DNA from: Bordetella sp. H567
GTDB taxonomy: Bacteria > Pseudomonadota > Gammaproteobacteria > Burkholderiales > Burkholderiaceae_B
NCBI RefSeq assembly: GCF_001704295.1
Contig: NZ_CP012334.1
Span: forward strand, 1,066,084-1,130,083
Reading direction: 5' to 3'
DNA length: 64,000 nt
In this document: piece by piece, positions 1 through 9,951 of the stretch
Numbering within the stretch: the first letter of the stretch is position 1
Layout: every line of letters begins with the position of its first letter
Notes under the pieces: model-generated
Told to the model about the DNA's origin: nothing
The model's database searches: none
Seen by the model: the letters and a program-made list of their open reading frames with translations, nothing else
Made by a program: the position numbers and the translations under genes

Positions 1-262
1 GGCGGCGGCGAAGTGACAATTTTGCCACGTTCGCGCCGAGCCGCATTCCGGCCGGGCCTGCCGGCGTGGCGCGAGGCCGTTTCTTGCCGCCCGGCCGACC
101 CGCGAAACAACGCCCTGGTGGGGCGGCAAGCTCGTTCGCCGAAGCGGCGTGGCGGCGTTTTGCCTTTCGCCCAAGGAGCGTGAGGGAGGCTTTTGCCGTT
201 TGCGGGCCGCCGCGGCCATGGCGGCGCGATGGGCGCAAACTGCGTCTAAACTAGCGCCCACC
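1..262. other. Non-coding stretch before the bd-like operon
   Basis: I see no convincing gene here. Short open frames exist but their composition (Arg/Gly/Ala/Pro-rich, no family resemblance) is typical of shadows in GC-rich DNA. The segment must contain the promoter of the cydA-like gene; TAAACT at about 246-251 could serve as a -10 element, but it lies close to the start codon and no matching -35 is clear. Confidence 0.5.
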
Positions 263-1606
263 ATGAGCATCCCCCCCTTATTTCTGGGACGTCTGCAGTT
301 CATCGGCAGCCTGGCATTCTTGGCGCTTTTCATGGCGCTCGCCCTGGCGCTGTCCTGGCTGCTGCTGTATTTCAAGCTGCGCGCCCGCACCAGCGGCGAC
401 GCCGGCTGGACCTTGGCCTATCGTTTCTGGGTACGTATTTTCGCCCTGGCTTTCATCCTGGCGCTGGCTTCCGGGGTGCCCGCGCTGCTGCAGCTGGGCA
501 CGGTGTGGTCCGGGCTGATGGACCGGATAGGCAATGTGGCGGGGCCCTTGCTGGGTTTCGCCGTGCTTTCGGTATTCGCGCTGAAATCCTGCTTTCTGGG
601 CGTCATGTTGTTCGGGCAGCGCCGTGTCTCTGAAACCGTCCATACGCTATCGGTGCTGATGGTCGCGCTGGGACATCTGGCCACGGCCTTCTGGGTGCTG
701 GCGCTGGTGTCGTGGACCCAGACGCCGGACGGCGCGGTCGCGGTGGACGCGCGCTTCCAGATCTATGACTGGACCAAGGTCGTATTCAATCCGGCGCTGG
801 GCTGGACGGTCGGCGCCACCGTCCTGGGCGCCTTGCTGGCCGCCGCCTTCCTGGTCATGGGCATCACCGCGTGGCAAGCCTTGCGGCGTCCGCTGGACGA
901 CGGAGAGCGCCTGGGTTTTCGCGCCGCGCTCGGCCTGGCCTGCATCGCCGTGGTGCTGATGGCACCCGTGGCGGCGGGAATGGGCAAGCTGATCGCGCAT
1001 TACCAACCGGCCAAGGCGGCCGCGGCGCTTGCCTATTGGCATGAAGGCGATCCGCCCGACCTGGTGCTGCTGGGTTGGCCGGACGCCCAGAGCGCCACCA
1101 ACCGCGGCGCCTGGACGCTGACCGGCGCGGCGGCGCGCTGGCTGGGCCGCAATGTCAATGGCCATTTCCTGGCGCTGGAAAACTACGCCAATATGCAGCC
1201 GCCGGTGGCGCTGACCTTCTGGTCGCTGCGCCTCGTCGCGATACTGGGCATCCTCATGGCCTGCGCCGCGTGGGCGACCGTCCTCAAGCTGCGCAGGCGC
1301 GCCTTCGATCCCTCCTTCCTGTCGCGCCGGTGGCTGCGCGCGCTTTCGCTGATGACCTTCTCCGGCGCGGCCCTGGTCGTATTCGGCTGGATTTTCACGG
1401 CCGTCGGCCTGCAGCCCTATGCGGTCAATGGCGCCGTCACGCAGTCGGAAGTCCTGGGAACGGCGTCCACGCGCGCCCTGTTCTACGGCACGCTGGGATA
1501 CGTCGTGGTGTATGGCCTGTTGTCCACCGCTTTCGTACGCATGCTTTTCCATGCCGCGCGCTACGGCGTCGTGCCGGTTCGCAAAGTGGCGGCGAGCGCA
1601 TCATGA
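263..1606 (+). CDS. Cytochrome bd oxidase subunit I-like protein lacking haem ligands
   Basis: Predicted inner-membrane protein of 447 aa with about nine membrane segments. It follows the CydA fold from the N-terminal LGRLQF motif (residues 8-13) to a GWIFTAVGLQPY segment (375-386) matching the canonical GWxxxExGRQPW. By hand alignment with E. coli CydA the haem ligands and key carboxylates are replaced: His19 by Leu20, Glu99 by Ala100, Glu107 by Lys108, His186 by Ala185, Met393 by Val325, Glu445 by Ala380 and Arg448 by Leu383. The Q-loop region is short. It is therefore doubtful that this protein binds the three haems or oxidises quinol. The stop overlaps the next start (ATGA), so it is co-translated with a CydB-like subunit. 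The start at 263 was chosen because it gives the usual short N-terminus; longer frames upstream add unrelated residues. Confidence 0.85.
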   Translation: MSIPPLFLGRLQFIGSLAFLALFMALALALSWLLLYFKLRARTSGDAGWTLAYRFWVRIFALAFILALASGVPALLQLGTVWSGLMDRIGNVAGPLLGFAVLSVFALKSCFLGVMLFGQRRVSETVHTLSVLMVALGHLATAFWVLALVSWTQTPDGAVAVDARFQIYDWTKVVFNPALGWTVGATVLGALLAAAFLVMGITAWQALRRPLDDGERLGFRAALGLACIAVVLMAPVAAGMGKLIAHYQPAKAAAALAYWHEGDPPDLVLLGWPDAQSATNRGAWTLTGAAARWLGRNVNGHFLALENYANMQPPVALTFWSLRLVAILGILMACAAWATVLKLRRRAFDPSFLSRRWLRALSLMTFSGAALVVFGWIFTAVGLQPYAVNGAVTQSEVLGTASTRALFYGTLGYVVVYGLLSTAFVRMLFHAARYGVVPVRKVAASAS

Positions 1607-2664
1607 TCGCCACGCTTGCCGCCTCGCTGGGCCTTGCACCCGACGACCCTTCATTCTGGATGCCCCTGGTATTCATGGGGATGCTGTTCGTGGTGGTGGT
1701 GGCCGGTACCGTGCTGGATGGCTTCGACCTGGGCGTGGGCATCCTGCTGCCGCTCGCGCCCACGGAGGAGCGCGGCCGCATGATGACGCTGCTCAGTCCC
1801 TGGCGCGATGCCAACGAGTTCTGGCTGCTGCTAGGCGTGGGCCTGTTCGCCGCCGCCTTTCCCTTCGCCTGGGGGACGGTGCTGGGCCAGCTTCACGCCC
1901 CCTTGACCCTGATGGTGCTGGGCGTCGTGCTGCGCAGCGTGTCGTTTGAATTCCGCCTGCGCGCGCGCACGGAGTCCAAGCCGCGCTGGGTGACGGCGTT
2001 CTGGGTGGGCTCGCTGATGACGGCCTTCGGCCAGGGCATGGCGCTGGGCCGCATCGCGACCGGGTATCAGAACACGGCCGGCTATCACGGGTTTTCGCTG
2101 TTCGTCGGCCTGTGCGCGGTGGCGGCCTACGTGCTGCTGGGGGCCACCTGGCTGACCATGCGGGTGGACGGCGACCTGCAGCGCCGCGCGGTGTACTGGG
2201 CGCGGCATGCGATCCGCTGGACCGCCGCCGGCATGGTGGCCATCGCCGTCACGCTGGGGCTGGCCAACGCCGGCATTTTCTACAAGTGGAGCAACCTGTC
2301 CCACCTGGGGCTCGCGGTGGCGGTGTGGGTGGCCATGCTGCTGGGTTTCGTCGGGACCGAAATGGTGTTGATGCGCCTGCCGCGCCATGCCGAGCGCTTC
2401 AGCTGGGTGCCCTTCGTGGCCTGCGTTTTCCTGTTCCTGCTGATGCTGGGCGGACTGGCGTACAGCCTGTTCCCCTTCCTGATCCTGGACGATATGACGC
2501 TGTGGGACGGCGCGGCGGCGCTGGGATCCATGCGCCTGGTCCTGTCCGGCGCGATCGTGGCCATCCCGCTGATCCTGGTGTTCAACATCCTGGCCTACCG
2601 GTCGGTGTTCGGCAAGGCGCGGCAGCCCAGGCGGGCCATGGACGGGATGCCGGGCCAGCCCTGA
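1603..2664 (+). CDS. cydB: Cytochrome bd oxidase subunit II-like protein (CydB family)
   Basis: A 353-aa polytopic inner-membrane protein with the CydB hallmarks LDGFDLGVG (residues 38-46), the NExWL segment (71-75) and a central FEFR motif. In canonical bd oxidases CydB binds no catalytic haem but stabilises CydA. Length and motif order fit the short (about 340-380 aa) CydB class. The start codon overlaps the stop of the cydA-like gene by 4 nt, indicating translational coupling. Because its partner lacks haem ligands, an oxidase role is uncertain even though this subunit looks conventional. Confidence 0.85.
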   Translation: MIATLAASLGLAPDDPSFWMPLVFMGMLFVVVVAGTVLDGFDLGVGILLPLAPTEERGRMMTLLSPWRDANEFWLLLGVGLFAAAFPFAWGTVLGQLHAPLTLMVLGVVLRSVSFEFRLRARTESKPRWVTAFWVGSLMTAFGQGMALGRIATGYQNTAGYHGFSLFVGLCAVAAYVLLGATWLTMRVDGDLQRRAVYWARHAIRWTAAGMVAIAVTLGLANAGIFYKWSNLSHLGLAVAVWVAMLLGFVGTEMVLMRLPRHAERFSWVPFVACVFLFLLMLGGLAYSLFPFLILDDMTLWDGAAALGSMRLVLSGAIVAIPLILVFNILAYRSVFGKARQPRRAMDGMPGQP

Positions 2665-2678
2665 CGGCCGCGGCCGGG

Positions 2679-2700
2679 CCACCGGCGGTCCGGCCGGTGG
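2679..2700. terminator. Hairpin between convergent cydB-like and kinase genes
   Basis: CCACCGG (2679-2685) pairs with CCGGTGG (2694-2700) in the 47-bp gap between two convergent genes. There is no clear T-tract on either strand, so intrinsic termination is only a guess from position. Confidence 0.3.
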
Positions 2701-2711
2701 CAGCCGTGTCT

Positions 2712-4175
2712 TCAGGTCTGCAGCGGCAGGGCGATTTCCACGCGCAGCCCGCCCCACGGCGCCGCGTCGAGCGTCAGGCTGCCGCCATGGGCGCGCGTGA
2801 TGGCATCGACCAGCGCCAGGCCAAGGCCGACGTTCCCCGTCCGCGTGCGCGCATCGTCCAGGCGGGCGAAGGGGCGCAGCGCTTCGGCGCGGCGCTCCGC
2901 CGGGATGCCGGGGCCATGGTCCTGCACGGCGAGCAGGGCCATGCCACCGCGTTCGGCCAGGGATACCTCGACCGGCGGCGCGCCATGGTGCAGGGCGTTG
3001 CCGATCAGGTTGTCCAGCAGGCGGGCCAGCGCCACGGCATCACCGCGCACGGTCGTCGGCTGGTCGGTGTCGATGCGCAGCGTCACCGGCGATCCCGCGC
3101 CCTTCCAGCCTTGCACCCGTTCCGTCAACCATTCGGCCAGCGGAATCGGCGCGTAGCGGTAGCCCGCGGGATCGGTGCCCCGTACGAAGCCGATGAACTG
3201 GTCGACCATGTACTGCATGTCCTGCAGATCCTTGCGCAGGCCTTCAGTCAAGACGGCATCGTTGGACATTTCGATACGCAGCCACATGCGCGAGAGCGGG
3301 GCTTTCAGGTCGTGCGGCAAGCCTGCCAGCAGCGTGCGCCGAACCGACTCCGATTCCTGCAGCGCGTCCAGCATGGCATTGAAGCGCTCGCCCAGCACGC
3401 GCGTTTCATGCGGGCCGGACGGCACCACGCGCTGCGGCTGGCCGGCGGCCAGTTTGTCCGCGGCTTCCGCCAGGCTGGTGATGGGGCGCGTGATGTGCCA
3501 GGAGAAGCCGCCGGCCAGGATCAGCACCACCCCGAAGACCGCCAGCCAGGTGATCACCATGGGGGTGGCCAAGGGCGGGTCCAGGCGGTCCAGCGGAATG
3601 ACCAGCCATTCGCGCAGCTGGGGCGCGTCTTCGCTGGTGGGATTGGGGGCCAGGGAAATGAAGACTTCCGGCCGCGGCCCGCGCGACAGGGCGACGCGGG
3701 TGCCGTCGTTCAGGCGCTCGTTCAGCTGGCGCACCAGGCCGCGCAGGTCGCGGCGGACATCGTCGTCGGCGTCGTCGGGGCGCGACCGGCGGTATTCGCG
3801 GATCTCTGCCATGCGCGCATCGCGTTCGGCGCTGGACAGGCCGTCGCGCGGCGGCGGCGGTGGCAATCCGCCGCCATGGAAACGTGCCAGTTGCGCTTCG
3901 GCGGGCAGGCTGCGGGCCCACAGGTGCCACTGCCCTCCGGATGCATCGCGCACGAAATTGGCGCGGTCCTCGGCGGGTACCTCCGACACCGCCGCACGCA
4001 GCGTGCGTATCGTCGTGACGATGTAATCCATGATCACGTCGTCCATGAACCGGTGCCGGTAATGGGAACCGACGGCCAGGGTGCCGGCCTGTGCCAGCAG
4101 CATGCAACCCAGCACCAGCAGGATCAGGCGGGTGCGCAGCGAACGGGGCAGCAGGGAACGCGGCGAAAACGTCAT
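2712..4175 (-). CDS. Sensor histidine kinase, EnvZ-like
   Basis: A 487-aa membrane kinase: first membrane helix about residues 17-36, periplasmic domain about 40-200 with a PPPPP run near 105, second helix about 205-225, HAMP 226-280, HisKA with phosphorylated His288 in LPHDLKAP, and HATPase with N389/N393, DHGPGIP (419-425) and GLGLAL (450-455). The LPHDL H-box and overall layout resemble EnvZ. The start ATG at 4175 overlaps the stop of the response regulator by one base, so the pair is one operon. A longer frame beginning at 4205 lies inside the regulator gene and is rejected. The signal it senses cannot be read from the sequence. Confidence 0.88.
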   Translation of the reverse strand: MTFSPRSLLPRSLRTRLILLVLGCMLLAQAGTLAVGSHYRHRFMDDVIMDYIVTTIRTLRAAVSEVPAEDRANFVRDASGGQWHLWARSLPAEAQLARFHGGGLPPPPPRDGLSSAERDARMAEIREYRRSRPDDADDDVRRDLRGLVRQLNERLNDGTRVALSRGPRPEVFISLAPNPTSEDAPQLREWLVIPLDRLDPPLATPMVITWLAVFGVVLILAGGFSWHITRPITSLAEAADKLAAGQPQRVVPSGPHETRVLGERFNAMLDALQESESVRRTLLAGLPHDLKAPLSRMWLRIEMSNDAVLTEGLRKDLQDMQYMVDQFIGFVRGTDPAGYRYAPIPLAEWLTERVQGWKGAGSPVTLRIDTDQPTTVRGDAVALARLLDNLIGNALHHGAPPVEVSLAERGGMALLAVQDHGPGIPAERRAEALRPFARLDDARTRTGNVGLGLALVDAITRAHGGSLTLDAAPWGGLRVEIALPLQT

Positions 4176-4876
4176 CACGGCGAGAAGCGGTAGCCTATGC
4201 CCCATACCGTCTGGATCCAGCGCGGCTGCTTGGGATCATCCTCGATGGCACGGCGCAGCCGCAGGATGGCGATATCGATCGCGCGGTCGTTGCGTTCGCC
4301 GGCGTCATCGTCGCGGGCCAGCGCCAGCAGGCGTTCGCGCGACAGCGGCTTGCCGGCATTGCGGACCAGCGCTTCCAGCAGGTTGATTTCGCCGCCGGTC
4401 AGCTTGACCGCGACGCCCTCGCGCAGCAGCTGACGGGTAGCCGGTTCGAAGACGAAGGGGCCGAAGCTTACCGCCGCATCGCGGGTCAGCGCGGAGGGGC
4501 CCTTCTTGCGGCGCAGGACCGCTTCGATGCGCGCCAGCAGTTCGCGCGGATCGAAGGGCTTGCCCAGGTAGTCGTCGGCGCCGGCCTCCAGGCCGATGAT
4601 GCGGTCCACGGCTTCGTCGCGCGCCGTCAGCAGGATCACCGGGATGTCCTCGCCCTGTTCGCGCAGCCGCCGGCAGGCGTCGGCGCCGTCGCCGCCCGGG
4701 AGCATCCGGTCCAGGACCAGCAGGTCGGGGGCGTAGCGCGCAATGCGCGCGGGCAAGTCGGCCGCATCGGGCGCCAGCAGGGTGTCGTAGCCGTGCCGGT
4801 TCAGGTAGTCGGCCAGCAGCTGCCGCAGGGCGGGGTCGTCATCGACGACCAGCAATTTGGTATGAGGCGTTTCCAT
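4175..4876 (-). CDS. OmpR-family response regulator
   Basis: A 233-aa regulator: receiver domain residues 1-120 with acidic pocket D12/D13, phospho-acceptor D56 (LVLDRMLPG) and K106, followed by a winged-helix DNA-binding domain ending in WGIGYRFSP, the typical OmpR/PhoB C-terminus. It is encoded first in a two-gene operon with the EnvZ-like kinase, with which it overlaps by one base. Sequence style is closest to OmpR rather than PhoB, but the regulon is unknown. The divergent usher-like gene 225 bp away is a candidate target only because of proximity. Confidence 0.9.
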   Translation of the reverse strand: METPHTKLLVVDDDPALRQLLADYLNRHGYDTLLAPDAADLPARIARYAPDLLVLDRMLPGGDGADACRRLREQGEDIPVILLTARDEAVDRIIGLEAGADDYLGKPFDPRELLARIEAVLRRKKGPSALTRDAAVSFGPFVFEPATRQLLREGVAVKLTGGEINLLEALVRNAGKPLSRERLLALARDDDAGERNDRAIDIAILRLRRAIEDDPKQPRWIQTVWGIGYRFSP

Positions 4877-4995
4877 GTCCGCATATTGCGAGGCCGGCGC
4901 CCCGCGGGCAAGGGGAGGAAATGGACTGAAATCGGAAAACGAGCTGAACTATACGACACGGCCCTATTTTTGGTCCGATTAAAATACGGCGTTCC

Positions 4996-5071
4996 AGGAG
5001 GAGGCGGAGTGTTTGCAACGGCCAGGGCGACGCCTTCCAGTTTCAGCAGGCCTGCAAGGCTGAATAGATAA
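4996..5071 (+). CDS. Possible 20-codon leader ORF
   Basis: A strong Shine-Dalgarno run AGGAGGAGG (4996-5004) is followed by GTG at 5009 and 20 codons (VFATARATPSSFSRPARLNR) ending with TAA at 5071, 29 bp before the usher-like gene. The usher-like gene itself has a poor ribosome site. The arrangement suggests a translated leader peptide or translational coupling. The peptide has no recognisable family, and a chance ORF cannot be excluded. Confidence 0.35.
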
Positions 5072-5100
5072 CGTCGACCCCGGCACCGGAACTTGGCCTT

Positions 5101-6531
5101 ATGCATTTTTTCGTCCGGCGGCGCGCTTGCCGCGCCGCACTTGCCGCCGCATTGGCCTGCTGCGTCCCCATGGGCGCCCATGCCGCGGCCCCCGCGGATC
5201 CCGCACCATCTGCGTCGAACCCTGCCGTCCGGGCGGGTTCGCCGGTGCTGCTCGCCCGGCTGGGCCGCGGCCTGGACGCCCTGGCGCCCGCGCTGCCCAT
5301 GCCCGTCAAGCCGCCCGGCGCCGTCGACGTCACCGCCGAGCTCCCGCCCTGCCAGCCTGGCGGGGCGGCGGCCCAGGCGACCTCCGCCGATGACAGCATG
5401 GATGGCGCCGAGATAGGGAAGAGCAGGGCAAAACCCGGAACCGACGGCGCTGAACCCGGAAAGGACGGCGCCGGGACCGGCGAGGGCACCGCGGGGACGG
5501 GCCAGCCCGGCGCACAGGCAGGCGATGACGCCGCCGCGCCGAAGGCCCCGGGTGCCGCCGCAGCCAGCGCGGACGCCGGGTCATTGGATTGCGCCGCCGT
5601 GCCCACCGCCGCGGCCGAAGCCGCGGACGCCGTCGCCGGCAACCTGGACCTGGATTACGTTCTGCCGCCGCCGGGCTCGACGCCCGTGAAGTGGGGCCGG
5701 CCCGTGGGCACGCCCAAGCCCTGGTTCGCCAGCGTATCGCCGGAGGGCGGCATGCAAGTGGGCGACCGCAGCCTGACGTATCGCAATGTGGAAGGACCAT
5801 CCGTTTCGTTGGGTAGCCTGACGCCGTTTTCTCCCGCCTGGAGCAGCGCCGCCACCATAGGCGGCGTGCAGGTGTCCAACTTGAGCACCAGCGCCGACAC
5901 CACGGTCCCCGAGGGCAAGCTGGGTTATTCCTCCGTATGGGGACGGATCGACAATACCGACCCCGGCGTCACGGCAGGCGGGGTGCAGTATGGCGCCCCT
6001 GCCGGCAGCAACAGCGTGCGCTATGGGCTGACGCCCGACATCACCGTGGAAGGGCAGGTGCAGAGCGCGCGCGCCCTGACCACCACCGGGCTTGGCACCA
6101 CCTATTCGATGGGGCAGTGGGGCACCGTGCAAGGAGGCGCGACGCAAAGCCGTTTCGACACGTCGGAAGGCTGGCGCTACAGCCTGGGCTACAACGTCAA
6201 GGTGTTCGATACGCTCAAGCTGGGCTATGGCAACGAATTAACCAGCAGCGGCTACGGGGACCTGGCCTCCTACCAGGACGGGACGACGGCGACGACGCAG
6301 TGGCGCAACACCTTTTCCGCCGGCGTGCCCATCAGCGGCTGGGGCGAGCTCAGCGGCACCTATTCCGGCTTGCGCGACACCAGCGGCGAAATGCTGGAGC
6401 GGCGCTACGGCATATCGCAGAGCATGATGCTGTCCCCCAACGTTCGCCTGGCCGTGGGCGCGGACCACGACGTGGTCACCGGCGATTACGGGGTCAACAT
6501 GCAGCTGACCATGCCCATCGGAGGGCGATAG
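5101..6531 (+). CDS. Exported protein with usher-like beta-barrel region
   Basis: A 476-aa protein with a signal peptide (Arg-rich start, hydrophobic core, cleavage near AHA-A at about 29), an Ala/Gly/Asp-rich low-complexity linker (about residues 100-165, with GTDGAEPGKDGAG-like repeats), then a C-terminal part rich in alternating polar/hydrophobic strands. That part contains phrases like those in fimbrial usher barrels (VRYGLTPDITVEG, GWRYSLGYN, SGYGDLAS) and ends in a strand MQLTMPIG. It is much shorter than FimD/PapC ushers (about 800 aa) and no chaperone or pilin gene is nearby. I infer an outer-membrane protein derived from, or analogous to, an usher barrel; function unknown. Confidence 0.6.
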   Translation: MHFFVRRRACRAALAAALACCVPMGAHAAAPADPAPSASNPAVRAGSPVLLARLGRGLDALAPALPMPVKPPGAVDVTAELPPCQPGGAAAQATSADDSMDGAEIGKSRAKPGTDGAEPGKDGAGTGEGTAGTGQPGAQAGDDAAAPKAPGAAAASADAGSLDCAAVPTAAAEAADAVAGNLDLDYVLPPPGSTPVKWGRPVGTPKPWFASVSPEGGMQVGDRSLTYRNVEGPSVSLGSLTPFSPAWSSAATIGGVQVSNLSTSADTTVPEGKLGYSSVWGRIDNTDPGVTAGGVQYGAPAGSNSVRYGLTPDITVEGQVQSARALTTTGLGTTYSMGQWGTVQGGATQSRFDTSEGWRYSLGYNVKVFDTLKLGYGNELTSSGYGDLASYQDGTTATTQWRNTFSAGVPISGWGELSGTYSGLRDTSGEMLERRYGISQSMMLSPNVRLAVGADHDVVTGDYGVNMQLTMPIGGR

Positions 6532-6611
6532 TGTCGATGTTGTCGTACCCGGGGCGAGGGCGCGCGCCCGCTCCTATAAAATGCCGCGCATGATGCTATC
6601 GGCTTTCCTTC

Positions 6612-8435
6612 ATGTCTGAGCCGCGCGCCCTGGAAGTCCTGCGGCGCGTCTTCGGCTACGAATCCTTCCGCAGCGAACAGCAGGCCATCGTGGATCACGT
6701 CATCCAGGGCGGCGATGCGCTGGTCCTCATGCCCACCGGCGGCGGCAAGTCGCTGTGCTATCAGGTGCCCGCGCTGGTGCGCGAAGGCACGGGCGTGGTG
6801 GTATCGCCCCTGATCGCGCTGATGCAGGACCAGGTCGATGCGCTGACCGAATTGGGCGTCCGCGCGGCCTACCTGAATTCCACCCAGGATTGGCGTGTCG
6901 CGCGCGACGTCGAGCGCGCCTTCGTGGACGGCGAGCTCGACCTGCTCTACGTGGCGCCGGAGCGCCTGCTCACGGACCGCTGCCTGGAATTGCTGGAACG
7001 CGGGCGCATCGCGCTGTTCGCCATCGACGAAGCGCATTGCGTGTCGCAATGGGGCCATGATTTCCGGCCGGAATACATGGGCTTGTCGCTGCTGCACGAA
7101 CGCTGGCCGCAGGTGCCGCGCATCGCCCTGACGGCTACCGCAACGGCGGCGACGCGCACGGAAATCGCCCAGCGCCTGGCGCTGGATGAAGCACGCCATT
7201 TCGTCGCCAGCTTCGATCGCCCCAACATCCGCTACCGCATCGTCGAGAAGAACGAAGTGCGCAAGCAGCTGCTGGACCTGATCCGCAGCGAGCATGCGGG
7301 CGATTCCGGCGTCGTGTACTGCCTGTCGCGGGCCCGCGTCGAAGAAACCGCGGAGTTCCTCTGCAACAACGGGGTGCAGGCCTTGCCTTATCACGCGGGC
7401 CTGGGTGCCGCGGTGCGCGCGACGAACCAGTCGCGCTTTCTGCGCGAGGACGGCATCGTCATGGTGGCCACCATCGCCTTCGGCATGGGCATCGATAAAC
7501 CGGACGTGCGTTTCGTCGCGCATATCGACCTGCCGAAATCGGTGGAAGGCTATTACCAGGAAACGGGCCGCGCGGGCCGTGATGGCCTGCCCGCCAACGC
7601 CTGGCTGGCCTACGGGCTGCAGGACGTGGTGCAGCAGCGTCGCATGATCGACGAGTCGCCCGGCGATGAGGTGTTCCGGCGCCGGCTCGGGCAGCAGTTG
7701 GACGCGATGCTGGGGCTGTGCGAAACGGTGGAATGCCGTCGAGTGCGGCTCCTGGCCTATTTCGGGCAGCACATTACCGCCTGCGGCAATTGCGACGTGT
7801 GCCTGGACCCGCCGCAGGCCTGGGATGGGACGGTGGCGGCGCAGAAAGTGCTTTCCGCGGTGTATCGCCTGTGGAAGGAGCGCGGGCAGCGCTACGGCGC
7901 CGGCCACATCATCGACATCCTGCGGGGCAAGACCACGGATCGGGTCAGCCAGTACGGGCACCAGTCGCTGTCGGTCTTCGGCGTGGGCGCGGACTTGTCG
8001 GACTCAGCCTGGCGCGGCGTGCTGCGCCAGCTGCTGGCGCAGGGGCTGCTTACCGTGGATACGGAAGGCTATGGAACCCTGGCATTGACGGAAGCCAGCC
8101 GGGAAGTGCTCAAGGGTGAGCGGCAGCTGATGTTGCGCCGCGAGTCGCCCAAAGCGGCCCGGGCATCCAAGAGCGCGGGAACGCGCGGGCGACCGCCGGC
8201 GGTGGAATTGCCCGCCGAGGCCCAGCCGGTATTCGAAGCGCTGCGCGCCTGGCGGGCCGGCGTCGCGCGCAATCATGGCGTGCCCGCCTATGTCATCTTC
8301 CATGACGCCACCTTGCGTGAAATCGCCCTGGCCCGGCCGGAGACGGCGGACGAACTCGGCGGTATCAGTGGCGTGGGCGCGCGCAAGCTGGACGCCTACG
8401 GCGACGAAATCCTGGAATGCGTGGCGAAAGGCTGA
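6612..8435 (+). CDS. recQ: ATP-dependent DNA helicase RecQ
   Basis: A 607-aa 3'-5' helicase acting in recombination and fork repair. Walker A PTGGGKS lies at residues 41-47, the Walker B DEAH box at 139-142, and the RecQ aromatic loop HDFRPEY follows. The helicase C domain ends with the [10 protein letters not shown] motif, then the zinc-binding cysteines (ECRR...ACGNCDVC), a winged helix and a C-terminal HRDC domain (about 530-607). Length matches E. coli RecQ (about 609). It stands alone on the plus strand and ends convergent to ruvB across a repeat-filled gap. Confidence 0.97.
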   Translation: MSEPRALEVLRRVFGYESFRSEQQAIVDHVIQGGDALVLMPTGGGKSLCYQVPALVREGTGVVVSPLIALMQDQVDALTELGVRAAYLNSTQDWRVARDVERAFVDGELDLLYVAPERLLTDRCLELLERGRIALFAIDEAHCVSQWGHDFRPEYMGLSLLHERWPQVPRIALTATATAATRTEIAQRLALDEARHFVASFDRPNIRYRIVEKNEVRKQLLDLIRSEHAGDSGVVYCLSRARVEETAEFLCNNGVQALPYHAGLGAAVRATNQSRFLREDGIVMVATIAFGMGIDKPDVRFVAHIDLPKSVEGYYQETGRAGRDGLPANAWLAYGLQDVVQQRRMIDESPGDEVFRRRLGQQLDAMLGLCETVECRRVRLLAYFGQHITACGNCDVCLDPPQAWDGTVAAQKVLSAVYRLWKERGQRYGAGHIIDILRGKTTDRVSQYGHQSLSVFGVGADLSDSAWRGVLRQLLAQGLLTVDTEGYGTLALTEASREVLKGERQLMLRRESPKAARASKSAGTRGRPPAVELPAEAQPVFEALRAWRAGVARNHGVPAYVIFHDATLREIALARPETADELGGISGVGARKLDAYGDEILECVAKG

Positions 8436-8473
8436 TACCCCCCCGAAGCGCTGCGCGCTTCCCCCCCGGGGGG

Positions 8474-8735
8474 GCGACGCTGGCGGACCGGCGGAGCCGG
8501 ATCCGCGGCGTCCCGGATCGGGCGGCACCTGTTTTTTGCGGTGGGGCCTGATTCCGCGAAGCGCGCGCTGGGAGGGCGACGCTGGTGGACGGTGGGGCCG
8601 GATCCGCGGTGTCCCGGATCGGGCGGCACCTGTGTTTTGTGGGTGTGACTTGATTCCCGCGAAGCGCGCGCTGGGAGGGCGACGCGGGTGGACGGTGGAG
8701 CCGGATCCGCGGCGTCCCGGCTCTGGGACGCCCGG
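8474..8735. repeat. Tandem repeat of about 102 bp, 2.5 copies
   Basis: Copies begin at 8474, 8576 and 8679 (periods 102 and 103), each opening with GCGACG and containing GCCGGATCCGCGG; the first two run on into CCCGGATCGGGCGGCACCTG. The third copy is cut short before the end of ruvB. A G/C-rich palindrome (CCCCCCC/GGGGGGG, 8461-8474) precedes the array. No credible gene overlaps it. It fills the gap between convergent recQ and ruvB and may act as a bidirectional transcription end or be a remnant of a dispersed genomic repeat. Confidence 0.85.
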
Positions 8736-8737
8736 GC

Positions 8738-9811
<1,074 letters not shown>

Positions 9812-9951
9812 GACAGGAGGGGCAAGAATAGCTTGCCTATCGTACACCACCACCCATGGCCCGCCACGACGCGCTGGACTATGATCCGTCCGTTCTGGCC
9901 ATACCGCTTGCCACATTCTCTTTGCCACATTGTCTCTGCCAAGGAACCGCC

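Noticed and set aside
66-254. Small ORF before the bd-like operon
   Set aside because: Arg/Pro-rich with no ribosome site and no family resemblance.
7294-8088. Shadow frames inside recQ
   Set aside because: They lie entirely within recQ, whose motifs are intact.
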